A DNA stretch of 64,000 nt, taken from NCBI RefSeq assembly GCF_014839805.1, contig NC_051138.1:7066983-7130982 (forward strand), given 5' to 3'. The position numbers were made by a program, and so were the translations under genes. This document shows, in pieces, positions 11,750 to 23,484 of the stretch. The DNA comes from Manduca sexta. Taxonomy: Eukaryota; Arthropoda; Insecta; Lepidoptera; Sphingidae. Positions within the stretch are counted from its first letter, which is position 1; every line of letters begins with the position of its first letter. The notes under the pieces were generated by a model. It was given only the letters and a program-made list of their open reading frames with translations. It had not been told where the DNA came from and did no database searches.

Positions 11750-13603
11750 ATATCAATACAGTAATAAACAAATAGACAAGGATACCTTATGATCGGCATC
11801 ATCGGAAATATGTACCACATCGAATAGTTCCAAATTTAATCCCATATATGCCTTAACTATGTGTGAAGTCGGTTGACACTTGTTGAAAATTATTATATTA
11901 CTTTGAGCTATCGACATTGTTAAGTTTGTTTATGAATAATAATTTATTCAGTTTGCTCGTTAAATGTTTCAAGTTTACTAGAAGTTAAAGATTTGTATTG
12001 AATATGATTGTTGTTTGGAAGTTCAATGTCAGTTGTGAGCTGTATGCTTTCATTATTTTTATCTATTATTTAAGTATAATAAACCATTTTAAAGAAAGTG
12101 CTTTTACAAGATCTTACTAATTGATAAGCCACATTGAGATGTTTAATCTGCTACTAGTTTTAGTTGTACACTTTTTATAACATGATGTCTATTTAGGTAG
12201 TGAAAACGAAATCTAGATTATATCATATTTATACATTTAGTATAAAAATTTGCTGAATTAAAGTTCATTTTCACAATTTTAATATGTTTTTGATTGATTT
12301 CCATTAAATACTTCCTTATAGCCTTACCCAAGAGTGTGTTTATAAACATTAATATGATTACTGTATGTTAAGACTGTAAATTATAATATATCCTAAACCA
12401 AAGCATGTTAAAAAATCTGAAATCACTTGTCTCAGAAAACTTATATGTGAAATGGATCTATGGTTGCTTTTCTTAGCTGTTGAATATCATTATATAAATT
12501 GTGGAAAATAATATACAATTTCTTGGATTAAAACTTTAGAAAAACTCAAGCTAATATAGTCTGGTGAGTGATTTGAATGAACATCAAATTTGTAATTATT
12601 AAAAATTTCGATTTATTGTTTATGAGAAAAACCACCAGGGCGGCGCAATAATATGCTTGGTCTATTGCAGTAAACACCAGTTTTACTCGAAAATCCACAG
12701 TCCACTGGGGAAGTGATTTAGTGGAGAGATATGTTTTAGTTAGTGGATTCTTTTGCAATACTTAGTGGAACAAACACTATTACTGGCAAAAATGATACGT
12801 CGAAAAAATTATACAATTCTGCAAATAGAGATGGCAACACAGGTAATTTAACACTTTACTCTCTTTCTTACGTGCATCTTGAACACAGCAATATTTGAAA
12901 TTGAAACATGTATTCCTGCTTCACAATGTTATAGACATTACGCTTGCCAAAGAACACTTGCAGTACACCAACACAGATGTAGTAAAGCTACTCTAGTCTG
13001 AGATGAAGTAAAGACTAAAAATAACATCTGTAAGTCTAGTATGTTTTATTTATTTCCTAAAGACTAGTAACACACTTTTAATATTTTTAGGTATAAGTAA
13101 TGCTTTTAATTTTCTGTACATTTAATTTTACATAGGTAAAGCCAATTTAAATAATGTATGTATTGCATTCATATTACAACAATAATTATTAATATATCTA
13201 TGTACATCTTTAGCAAAAATGAATGGGCCCAATAATTGTATTCAACCCTTCGATACAAAAATTAAACTTTACGGATTAAGGTATTCCACAGAATAATAAC
13301 TTTAGTGTTGTTCTGGGAGTTACTCATACGTATCTTAATCCTTAGTTTATGGAATTAGATACTTAATACTAAACATTACAACTTGTAGTCTGTAAGCAAA
13401 ATATTAAGACGGTTTGTAAAACAAGAAGATAAAAGCGACGTAGCTATGTTATCAGCCTAAGGATTATGCAAAGATTTACTTACCTACGATTAATCTCTAG
13501 AATATAAAATTTTAGGCCTTTTTGAAAATTTTAAACTACCTTATTAAATTATCTATCTAGTTATAATCATAGACAAATAAACTAGTGTTAGTTGCAAATT
13601 AAA
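11750..13603. other. Intergenic, nothing recognised
   Basis: AT-rich sequence without supportable exons or repeat borders. The short minus-strand frame at 12546-12758 has no recognisable content. Confidence 0.4.
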
Positions 13604-14911
13604 TTAAGGTCAGGTGGGGCAAGTGCGCCGACGGGGTAAGTGCACCTGCCCTAAAAAAATCGAAAACTATTGATGTTATACAATTACCGCAATCTTATAT
13701 CTATGCTACTAACTGAAATACAGTTCCTCTAAAAAACATAAATGGCTATGTTCATTTTAATACGATTTATTCGCCATTTTATTTTAAGTGTCATTTAGAC
13801 CTGTAAACAGAGATGACCTCAAGAAAGATAACATCAAATATTTCAAGATATTTAACTTATTTCTGTAAACCAGTAAGTTGAATACATAGTTTAAACCTTT
13901 TATTTTAACTTCCTGCCTGAATTTTATTTATATATACTAAAATAATGGATTTTTTAGCAATGCGAAAAAATGTACCAAAAAATTGTCGAGTAGGGCAAGT
14001 GCGCCACAGTTAATAGTCGTATGGCGCACTTGCCCCTGATCCATATACAACCAACCTTTTTTGAGAATAAGTTTTACTAATATGAATTATTATTATTAAA
14101 ATGTTATACTCAATAGCAGAATTTTTGTACTCAAGATATTTTGTTTTGAGCCGACTTAAATAAAAGGGCGTATTAGTTAATTCGTTTTTACAAAAGAAAA
14201 ACTGAAATACCTTGGTCTAGAGCAACTTTACGTGAATAGGTTGCAACTGTTCGATCAGGCACGTTATCTGGGTATAATGCAGCTAAAACATATCAAATGT
14301 CATAAGGCCAAATTCTAAGTAATTGAGTTATAACGTATTCAAAATGTTAATTCCTACATTTTTGTATGTTTTTTTTTAGTTTTTAGAAATAAAATGGATT
14401 TTATATTAGGGCTACCATTTTTTTATTCCAACATATCCGCACACAAAATTCTAATATAGCAAAAATCTTATATAGCAAAAAAATATATAAAATGTTTTGA
14501 AGCCCTGATTTACATATATATGGCGCACTTACCCCGAATTTGATTTGACAGCCATATTTTGTTATAATATTGAGTGATTAAAAATTATCCAAGAGCAATG
14601 CGAGTAAAACTTATTTCTCTATGGACTAAAATGAGTGTTTTCTTTGTAATGTTTCATATTGGCGTTTTTTTTTACACAGGCGCACTTACCCCATTTCCGG
14701 AGGCAAGTGCGCCTATTACCATTTTTTTTTACTTTGAGCAAAATATTATTAATTTATGGTCCGATTTCCTTGAACGGCTATAGGTTGTCATCACAAAATA
14801 CCAAATATTCCTCAATAAATAAAATTACATTCTTAAGTCTGCACAAAAAGAAATTATTTTGCATTGAATCCAGCTATGAAAATTTTATGGCGCACTTCCC
14901 CCGACTCACCT
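13604..14911. mobile_element. DNA-transposon-like element with a repeated GGGGCAAGTGCGCC motif
   Basis: The left border AAGGTCAGGTGGGGCAAGTG (13606 on) resembles the inverted right border (GGCGCACTTCCCCCGACTCA then CCTTA, to about 14911). The core motif GGGGCAAGTGCGCC or its complement recurs at about 13616, 13632, 13993, 14023, 14520, 14680, 14701 and 14889, in both orientations. Between them is AT-rich filler without a credible transposase. This could be a MITE with subterminal repeats or a cluster of short palindromic units. The exact borders and any target duplication (TTA?) are uncertain. Confidence 0.5.
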
Positions 14912-15589
14912 TATATGAAATGATTTGCATTATGAAATAAATGGGGTGGTCATTGTGGGGCAATGCCCTACCTTAATAATCAACTAAATTATACATAACT
15001 AATCTATCAAAACATATGGAGCAGCGGGTTTTTTATTTCATGATTTGGATTTTGGTCCCATAGTAAGTGTTATTCGTATTCATGAATGGAATAACCCCTT
15101 TTCGAGATTTAAGGAAATTTTGTTACAATCTGTATTAACAATTACGTATGTATTAACCTGACTCATTCACGTTCACAAGTCAAGAAAGCCAAAAATCGAT
15201 TGACCAGATCAGATCTAGTCACATTTTACTTCCGCCCTAGCTGTAACCACAGCTGCCCTACCTTAAATTCAAGTCCAGCTACGGCCCCGCAAAACAGTTC
15301 ATGCAAGCAACACCCGTTGACGAGTATGACGCATGTGCCAGCCATCGCATCCTCAACCATGTTGTAGGCAAGTGGCCGACCCGTCACACGACGCCGCCGC
15401 AGGTACAGACAGTTAGAGTATTTCATACCCAAGCCGCTTACAGTTGTATGTGCTTTAAGAACAGATCAATAATTTTAGTTAAATTTTCATCATGATATAA
15501 AAAAAAATCAATATCCACATTATAAACACATTCAAACAACAAAGGTGAATATGTATAGGAAATTACAGAAATATGTTTTTTTTTCTATA
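14912..15589. other. Unassigned stretch, open on both strands around 15226-15495
   Basis: Overlapping frames on both strands at 15226-15495 lie in a locally GC-richer patch that looks like a decayed repeat. No protein family can be recognised in any frame. Confidence 0.3.
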
Positions 15590-15800
15590 TGTACTTAAGC
15601 ACTAGCTTTTGTCAGCGGATCTGCCCACGTGAAAAAAAATTGGAATATTTTTTTACCCAGGTTAAAATGTAGCCTAAACTACTTACTCATGAGTAATGTA
15701 GCTTCCTATTACCTATTAGTGAAAATCGGTTTAGTAGTTTCTGACATTAGCGTATTCAAACAAACAAACGCTTCAGCTTCACCTTAAACCTTGCAGGATT
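15590..15800 (+). repeat. Dispersed lepidopteran repeat fragment
   Basis: The block AGCTTTTGTCAGCGGATCTG, followed by GTAGCCTA, TCGGTTTAGTAGTTT and CAAACAAACA, is a diverged copy of a repeat also present at 31790-32140 and 40270-40490. All share the order of an AGCTTTTG-type start, a GTAGCC/AAGCC block, a CGGT(T/C)-AGTAGTTT block and a CAAACAAAC end. It is non-coding. Confidence 0.5.
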
Positions 15801-15889
15801 AGATAACTCGTTTGTTCTACGACTTCTGTTAATTTGTTAGATTTTATGTTCATATAAGAATAAATATTTAATTTAATTTCCGTCTGAAT

Positions 15890-16060
15890 ATTATTAATTC
15901 TGTGCACATCGCGAAGATTAGGTAAACAAACCCGTGCGATTCGCGAGGTTGAAAGCGGGGCGGCGCGGCGGAGGTGGTTGACCTATTTAACCAGCGCCCA
16001 GCCGCCCGTCGTCTGGATTGATGCGTGCGCGCTATACCTACTTCCTTGTGTGCCACGATC
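15890..16060. promoter_or_regulatory. GC-rich island with TATA-like box, possible promoter
   Basis: About 100 bp (15930-16030) is strikingly GC-rich in an otherwise AT-rich region. It contains GCGGGGCGGCGCGGCGGAGG followed by CTATTTAA, a TATA-like box at about 15981. No first exon could be linked to it. It may be an unannotated transcription start, or a repeat fragment. Confidence 0.22.
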
Positions 16061-16963
16061 TTTCGTCGCCGTATCTATCGATTGTACCTATGGATGTATT
16101 TATTAAATAATGAAAGTGAATAATACCTTTCTACCAATATTTGATATTAAAAAAAACTAAAGAATGATTACGTTAAACATTGTGATTTTGTTTAGATACC
16201 TAAATACATACCTACGTACGATTTATTTCTTTTAATTTAATTTCTATTAATTGTTTAATATCTAAGTCCTAAGTCTGGTAACGTATGAAGGGATTGTAGA
16301 CTTAGTGAAAGTAAATATTGTCTACAAAGTACAAATCCTGCGTGCAATTGATATTAACTAGGTAATTATCTGGCGAAAAAAGTATTATTAATGATAACAA
16401 AAGCGCGCGCGAGTGTGCGGCATCCATTCTTTATTAATGAAACATAGATGTACAAATGTCACGACAGTACAATAAAAATTTGTTTTTTTTAATATATATT
16501 CAGTTATGTCAATACTCATACAACAAACATTGTTGTTTATGATCTTCGCTATCTAGTCCTGCGAGGTTGCTGGCGTCTTTCAAATAACCCTGTATATTAG
16601 TATAAATTATAAATTTCGAACAGATAGCCACTAAAAATACGGTAAGCGCGTCATTTTGTTGGGAGGAGCACTTTAGAATGGAAAATTTTCGTGTTGACGT
16701 ACATAATATTCATTGGAAGCTGACTGGGTATAGGTAAGTATACAGAGGGTAGGTGAAGTAACTAGCTTCACAGGCGCAAAGTTATGTGACGTGCCCTGAA
16801 AATATGCTAAACTCTAACTTGGTTTGTATTTTATGCCAGATGACCTCGACGTGGCTACGTATTATGCCACAACGATGGGGATGGCTTTATCATGTGTACA
16901 CTACAGATTTTTTCTAGTCGAGAACAGGTTAAACTATCTGATGAAGAAGATATAATAGTCTAA

Positions 16964-17453
16964 GAGCCCGTGAACCCCAGACCTTCGTTATTTTATAAAA
17001 GCTGAAAGTTTGTCAGCGTATGCTCCCAACACAGGCAAGAAAGATGGGCCATTATGAAGTTTAGTTGCTTTGGTAGTGGTTTCGTCAAATAATAAAGTGA
17101 GAGTTTTTGGTATTACCTTCAGAAAATTATTATAAATCACGTTATTCATTGACAGACACTTAACATAGTGGCAATCCCTTACCAGACACCCTTAATGTTG
17201 CAAGGGATTGCCACTATGTTAAGTGTCTGTCAATGAATAACGTAATTTTTAATAATTTTCTGAAGGTAATACTAAAAAATCTCACTTTATTATTTGACGA
17301 AACTAGATTGGTATTTTACACACCTTTAGTACCGTGTACCTGCCAAAGCCACTGTAACCCAAACTTCATAATGGCCCATCGTTCTTACCTGTGTTGGGAG
17401 CATGCGCTGACAAACTTATAGCTTTTATAAAATAACGAAGGTTCACGGGCTCT
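16964..17453. mobile_element. 490-bp foldback element
   Basis: Starts AGAGCCCGTGAACC and ends with the inverse GGTTCACGGGCTCT. The arms pair over about 210 bp, including a perfect block CACTTAACATAGTGGCAATC and its complement around the centre (about 17158-17222). The right arm has about 40 bp extra (near 17310-17350). No coding potential and no clear target duplication. Confidence 0.7.
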
Positions 17454-18001
17454 TGCTCTAAAGAGGCAAATAGAAAATTTGTATATTTGACTACGCTCTA
17501 TGACATGAATGGGTTATCTTGATGTGGCAGTAAATCCAGCAGTACCTTGAAATTACCTGTGTATGTTAACTTATTTTTTTTTTAAATCTAAATGAAAAAA
17601 AAATCATGTACGATCAGCGCCAAATAAATATAAGCGTTGACAGGAAGAAAATCGATATTAGTTTATTATAATTCATACATTTTCTCTATCCGCGAATATA
17701 TCTAATATTCATTTAAAGTTGATTGTACGCATACAAAAGACGTAAGTATAGCTTGATTAGGAACTTAAAATTTTGTGGAATATTAATGAAGGGTATAAGG
17801 AGAACCAATTCGTGTGTGCAATTAAGGTAGTGCACCGATAGCAAATTAGTAAATCTTATAGATAGCGCCCAAAAATATTAGATTAGAACATTAAAAAGGG
17901 AAAAAGGCTTCCTTTCCGTTCTGTTATAGTTGAGGTTTTATATATTACAATTTCATCTACTTCCATACATCAACTACACCAGTCATTAGAGATATACCTA
18001 A
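17454..18001. other. Intergenic, nothing recognised
   Basis: No exon, RNA gene or element border could be supported between the two inverted-repeat elements. Confidence 0.4.
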
Positions 18002-18559
18002 TGGCGGCTGTACACTCACGTCGAGGGATGGGGAGCCTAGGCGAGCGCCAGAGTGTACAGGGCACACTCGTTCTGTCTCACGATGCCTCGCAGTCCCTCT
18101 TGGGCTCTCCATTCGGTGCCGGTTTTTTGAGCGCGATCAAAGGGCCTCGCTTCCCTCCGCGAGGCGACGCAAATGCATCACTGTATACTCTCGCAGGCTT
18201 TCCTATCGATGAGTCAAAAAAAAGAAGCTTTCGCTTATGGCAACGTCCAGAGGGCACATACGGGACATCAATGCTTCTTTGAAATCTGGTGCAGGGTGTG
18301 ATGAAGTTGACAAACCAACTTGGTTTGCTTTCGAATGAATGAATTCGTTTTTGGGACATTTATACAAATGTAAAGGAACAGTAAACACTGTAAACCAAGT
18401 AACAGCTGCCGTAACCTGTAACGCGTCCATCTTCTCGGCGTTCGCAAAGCGTACTGAATAAAGGAGAGTGTACAAGGTCACGTTCGTCCCTCCACCTTAC
18501 GCGCGAGAGCACTCGACGATACATCGCGAAAGCACTCGCATGAGAGTATACAGCCGCCA
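18002..18559. mobile_element. Harbinger-like MITE with TAA target duplication
   Basis: The ends TGGCGGCTGTACACTC (18002) and GAGAGTATACAGCCGCCA (18542-18559) are inverted repeats, flanked on both sides by TAA (17999-18001 and 18560-18562). A 3-bp TWA duplication is typical of PIF/Harbinger elements. The interior is GC-richer than its surroundings and reads open on both strands for short distances, but no transposase motif is seen. Confidence 0.65.
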
Positions 18560-18562
18560 TAA

Positions 18563-19582
18563 AATTTTTAAATTCACCACACTTCACTCCATTAACAATT
18601 GCTACAAATTCATGTTATACCCACTTGGTACGCTAGCGCTATTGTATTTGTGGGGAGTTTTTGAGTTGTAATTTACTGGTCACCGCTAGACATTTTTACA
18701 AATTTTTACCCATTTAAAATGGTGCTTCTTACCTTTACCCTCCATACGGTAATGATACCGTAAAATGGGGTGAAAGCATTTTTTTATCATAATTCCTACT
18801 CCACTTACCATCAGGTGCAGTGAGGTAACTATGCCGTGCACCTATGCAAGACTACCTGCAAATGGATTTAAATAGATTGTGCCTCCCTGAAGTCCCAACT
18901 CGGAATACTTTGATACTGAACCTAGAGCAAGCTACTATAGGTAGGTACTGTATATAATATGACAGGTAAGCGTGTTTTGAAATTGTTCCGTTATTTTTAT
19001 TTGCTGAATATATCTACTTAGTAACTTAAAAAATACAACGTGAAGAGACCGCTGTTGATATTTGTACTTCAGTATGATGAGTGAAGTATTCAGATCCTCC
19101 CTCCTTCCACTAATTGGTAGGTATTCCTCACTTTCCTTTTTGGACGGCAAAGTATCCACGCTTCGTATGGTATTGTAGGTGATCAGAGATCCATTCGTTC
19201 ATTTGTCGGAATATGATATAAAAAAGTAAGTAATTAATTTTGTGTTGAACATAAATCAAGGAGCCGTAGGACTATTAAAGAAAAATAATGTACTTAGATA
19301 GAAGTAAGAATGTAATTTATATATAAAATAAAATAATTAAGTAGGTATTAGTTAGTTATGAGGAAATTATTTTTAAAATATTATGTTACATTAAAGTATA
19401 CAAATTCGGACTTCGAGACCTTACCGTTGTCGTCAATATGACTGCAGGCGGATTCTACAAAGCGCATGCTCCCAACCATACAGAATCAATAATATTTTTG
19501 CCGCACGCAAACTGTAGCTTTGCGTTCTTGCGTGAAACTTGTTTCTAGATCGTAGCTTTTCAGACTAGAAATCAGTGAATAA
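18563..19582. other. Upstream region of the DHHC gene
   Basis: No exon recognised. It should include promoter sequence for the palmitoyltransferase gene; no TATA box or clear initiator could be fixed. Confidence 0.35.
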
Positions 19583-22500
19583 TTGAATAGAGTTAAGATT
19601 TCAGTGTCGGCTGTCGGTGCAACGGCCGCGGCCGTGGCGGACAGTGAGAATTCGGCAGTGGCGGGGGGCGTCGGCCTCACCGTGAGTAGCAAGGTATGCT
19701 TTTCCTCTTTATTTAGCGAAACAAAACAAGAATACAAAAAAAGTAAACTAGCCAAAGATCTAAAACTATTACGAGAACATTCATACCTAGGTAGGAAGTA
19801 CTTAATTACATAATACTTATAATGAATTGTAAGTAGGAATCTGTTGCTAGAACCAAAGGTGCAGCGATAGAATATCAATGAATATATCTCCATGAGGAGG
19901 TATTATGGAATGATTAAATGATGAAACAAGTGAGAACTTCTTTTAATAAAATAATTCATTTGATTCAATAGTATTTGAATTTCGAAAGTATCATGATTGT
20001 GGGTCGAACGTACCTCAGAGTTCCTGGACGCCCTTTCTCCATGCCTACACCACAGAACAAAACAATATATAAGTAGGTATAGTTTACATATTGAATAACA
20101 TTATATTTTTGTAACCGTCAATTTGTTACATAATGTGATATATTTTCTTTTCCTCGGACTGATAATTCACACATACTAATCGCAGGTATATCCAAGCCCG
20201 GGGGCGGCCCGCGGCGTGTGGGCCCTGCCGCAGCCGCCCCCATGCACGATGGCCGCAGAGGAGGCTTTGCCCCCTTGCTCGCCTATATCACCCGAGGCAC
20301 CGGCCGCTCCGCCTCGGACTATTACAAGTCTCCACCAACAATCTGATTTACACCAACTGATTTTTGAAGCTGTTCGGTCAGGGTGAGAAAAATTTTAGTT
20401 TCGCAAGTTATCTATCCTAACTAATCTGATATCATAGTGTTTTAACAACCAGAAGAACCAATGCTACATTTTGACTATTATGTATTTTCTTGTTATTTAT
20501 ATTTTCAGTGAAGTGTCGGAAATCGAGCGTCTCGTTGAGAAACTTGGCGTCGAAGTCTTAAGTGCTCGCGATCAGCATGGTTACACGCCAGCTCATTGGG
20601 CGGCATTGGATGGTAGCGTTGCCGTGATGCGGTACCTTGTTGAAAGAGGAGCTCCAATCGACTTATCTTGCCTTGGTACACAGGTAAACCTAAAATAAGT
20701 GGTCAAATACGAACATATCGATGATTATTATAGATATTGAAATATAAAAATATATATTTAATGCTTACGATTTGTTTTTAGGGTCCACGGCCAATACATT
20801 GGGCTTGTCGGAAAGGACACGCTTCTATAGTTCAAGTACTACTACAGTCGGGGGTTGCAGTAAACGCAGCGGATTTTAAAGGTAAATCCCATTAAGATTC
20901 ATTTGTGTTTTATGACAAAATACTTTAAAAATAAAATGTATTAATAAAGATCTTTGTTTCAGGTCTGACTCCTCTTATGACAGCATGCATGTACGGTAAA
21001 ACAGCAACTGCAGCGTATCTTCTCGGAATGGGTGCAGCTACAAGGCTCTCCGATATCAATGGCGACACGGCATTGCATTGGGCGGCATACAAAGGACATG
21101 CTGATTTAGTCCGCCTTTTGATTTATTCTGGAGTTCCATTACATTGCAGAGATAACTTTGGATCGACTCCTTTACATTTGGCATGTCTGTCTGGTAATTT
21201 AACGTGCGTCAGATTGCTTTGTGAAAAGGTGCGTAGTACAATACGTAGCACAATATTAGTAATCCTAATATCAATATTAGGTAATGTTATTTTCAATCTA
21301 TGGAATATAAAATGTCTATAATGTTTCAGGTTAAAGCTGAGCTGGAACCACGCGACAAGAATGGAAAAACTCCTCTCATGCTTGCTCAAAGCCACAGACA
21401 CTTGGAGGTGGTCAAACTGTTACAAAAAGAAATGAAACGGAAAGCGCACTGGATTCCACCACTCTCTGAACTCTGGGCTGTGGTGTTCGGAGGCGCTGGA
21501 GATTCCAAAGGACCCCTGTTATTTTTCCTAATATCGGTGTTATTATGGGGATATCCTATGTACGTGTTACGATGCGTGTCATTAACATGGAATACTTTAC
21601 GACTTTCACACTATTGCTTTCTCTACTGGAATGCTATTATGTGGATAAGCTGGATTATAGCTAATCGCCGCGATCCAGGTTACATTCCACAGAACTCGGA
21701 AACCTACTACAGGGCCATAAGACAAATACCGTATTATGACAAGTGGAAGAAGAGAAATGTTATACTTTCACGGCTTTGTCACACTTGCCGATGTCTTCGA
21801 CCACTCAGGTACGTATAGTTCTGTCAAATTATTTGGACTTTATATCGGGAAAAACTTACACGTCAGATAAGCCACGAGTAACATCTAGTATTATATACCC
21901 TTTAAAAATTCGCGTGACATTGTATTTGTTATCACGTTATTAAACATCGCATTTGAATAATATACCGTTTGTCCGGATGAAAGTTTTTGTGGCTAAGATT
22001 TCACTTTTAAATATTATGCAGATTAATTTTATCGCACCGTAACTAACAAAATGTAACAGCAAGTCACGCAACCACATTTTTTTATTAATGGTTTAAGGAT
22101 AAAGTTTTGTTAAACTAAGATTTACCTTACTACCTACTTATGTCTGTAACATTAGGGGCGCCACAGGATTTAACAAAAATATAGTTGTGTTAAAAAATAA
22201 TCGCCAGAAAAAGGCATGCCCAAAAAAGTTTCACTTATACCTAAGGCCGGCCCTGATCCATTGCATTTATACCGAACAGTGTACAAAGAGGCAGTGAATT
22301 AAAATGTAATGTTCTTTTACAGAGCTAAACATTGCCGCATCTGCAAGCGCTGTGTGGCTTATTTCGATCACCACTGCCCTTTTATTTACAACTGCGTTGG
22401 AGTTCGAAACAGAATGTGGTTTTTCCTGTTTGTGATGAGTGTCGCTATCAATTGCACTCTTTCCATCTACTTCGCATGCTACTGCCTTTTGCTGGAAGGT

Positions 22501-23484
22501 TTCGGACTTCTTTATGTATTGGGATTGCTGGAAGCGATTACATTTTGCGCTTTAGGCTGGATTTTAACATGTACTTCAGTAAGTATTTGATTAATATTCA
22601 TAAAATTTTAAATGCTAAGTAGAATTTATTACATGAATAAGCTACATACTTATTTTATATCGCGTTATTATATCGATTTACTTCAGTGACAGTGCGGAAT
22701 TTAGGCTATCAAAACGATGAAGTCATGGGTTAGATCACCTGATTAGGCAAATAAAATTTGTATGTACTTTCCTACCTATCTTATTTTTGACTAGAAAAAA
22801 AAACCGAGTTGCTGGAAACTGTACCTATTGTGTACTAACTCGCTTAATCCAGCCTTAACCTTATAAATATTTTACATTTGTTTAGATCACACACACACAC
22901 GCACACACACACACACACACACGCACACGCGCACACACACACACGCACACACACTCACACTCTCACGCCTTTTATGCTCAAAGAGAAAAGGTAGATAAAG
23001 CCGGTGCTATAGCACACATTTCTCGACGTGGTTTTTCCGTCCCATGTTGTGATAGGGGGTGAGCCTATTCCCATATCGATCACAAATTCCAAACTCCGAG
23101 CAGATATTGAATGGAACAAAATTACCCTTTGCCCGCACCGGGAACCGAACCAGAAAGCGCACTGCAGTCGTACCGTAATACAACTACGCCACCGAGGCAT
23201 ATACCAAGCTAAATACCTATTAAAACCGTAGCGTTGTGTTGATTAACAATTATATTAAACAATCTTGATAAAAAAACATATTTTTTTTGCAGATTTTACA
23301 CGCATGTATGAACTTGACTACTAATGAAATGTTCAATTACAAGAGATATCCTTATCTGAGGGATAAAAGGGGCCGATATCAAAATCCGTTTTCTAGAGGC
23401 CCGATTATGAATTTAATCGAGTTTTTTGTCTGCCTGCCTGATAAATGCGATGAACAGGATATTTTCCATGAAGAAAGCATATGA
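19583..23484 (+). CDS. Ankyrin-repeat DHHC palmitoyltransferase (Patsas / HIP14-like)
   Basis: Exons: 19583-19693 (or donor at 19681, same phase), 20186-20382, 20509-20683, 20782-20881, 20963-21228, 21330-21808, 22323-22578 and 23293-23484. All phases join, giving 591 residues. The start is uncertain: ATG 20249 would give 533. A low-complexity N-terminus is followed by about six ankyrin repeats ([33 protein letters not shown]). Then come membrane helices, the Cys-rich domain [20 protein letters not shown] and the catalytic DHHC at residues 458-461. TTNE (537-540) is the family's TTxE motif. Such enzymes attach palmitate to cysteines of target proteins, usually at the Golgi. Repeat content resembles fly Patsas more than Hip14, from memory. 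An AATAAA lies at 23642. Intron 7 holds a CA tract and a SINE. Confidence 0.88.
22886..22972. repeat. CA microsatellite at a SINE tail
   Basis: A nearly pure run of CA dinucleotides with scattered CG interruptions, in intron 7 of the DHHC gene. It directly abuts a SINE copy and sits where that SINE's 3' tail is expected. Confidence 0.85.
22973..23200 (-). repeat. tRNA-derived SINE copy A
   Basis: Shares long blocks with 43227-43491: TTCCGTCCCATG, GATAGGGGG-GAGCCTAT, CTCCGAGCAGATA, and the end TACAACTACGCCACCGAGGC. The last part read on the minus strand resembles a tRNA A-box/B-box head (GGTTCGGTTCCCGG), so the element points to lower coordinates and its CA-rich tail is at 22886-22972. Confidence 0.7.

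Noticed and set aside
18001..18671. Several frames on both strands near 18.0-18.7 kb
   Set aside because: They lie in or beside the TAA-flanked element; composition is GC-biased and no domain is seen.
22886..22972. CRISPR-like regular repeat
   Set aside because: It is a simple CA microsatellite in a eukaryotic intron without spacers.
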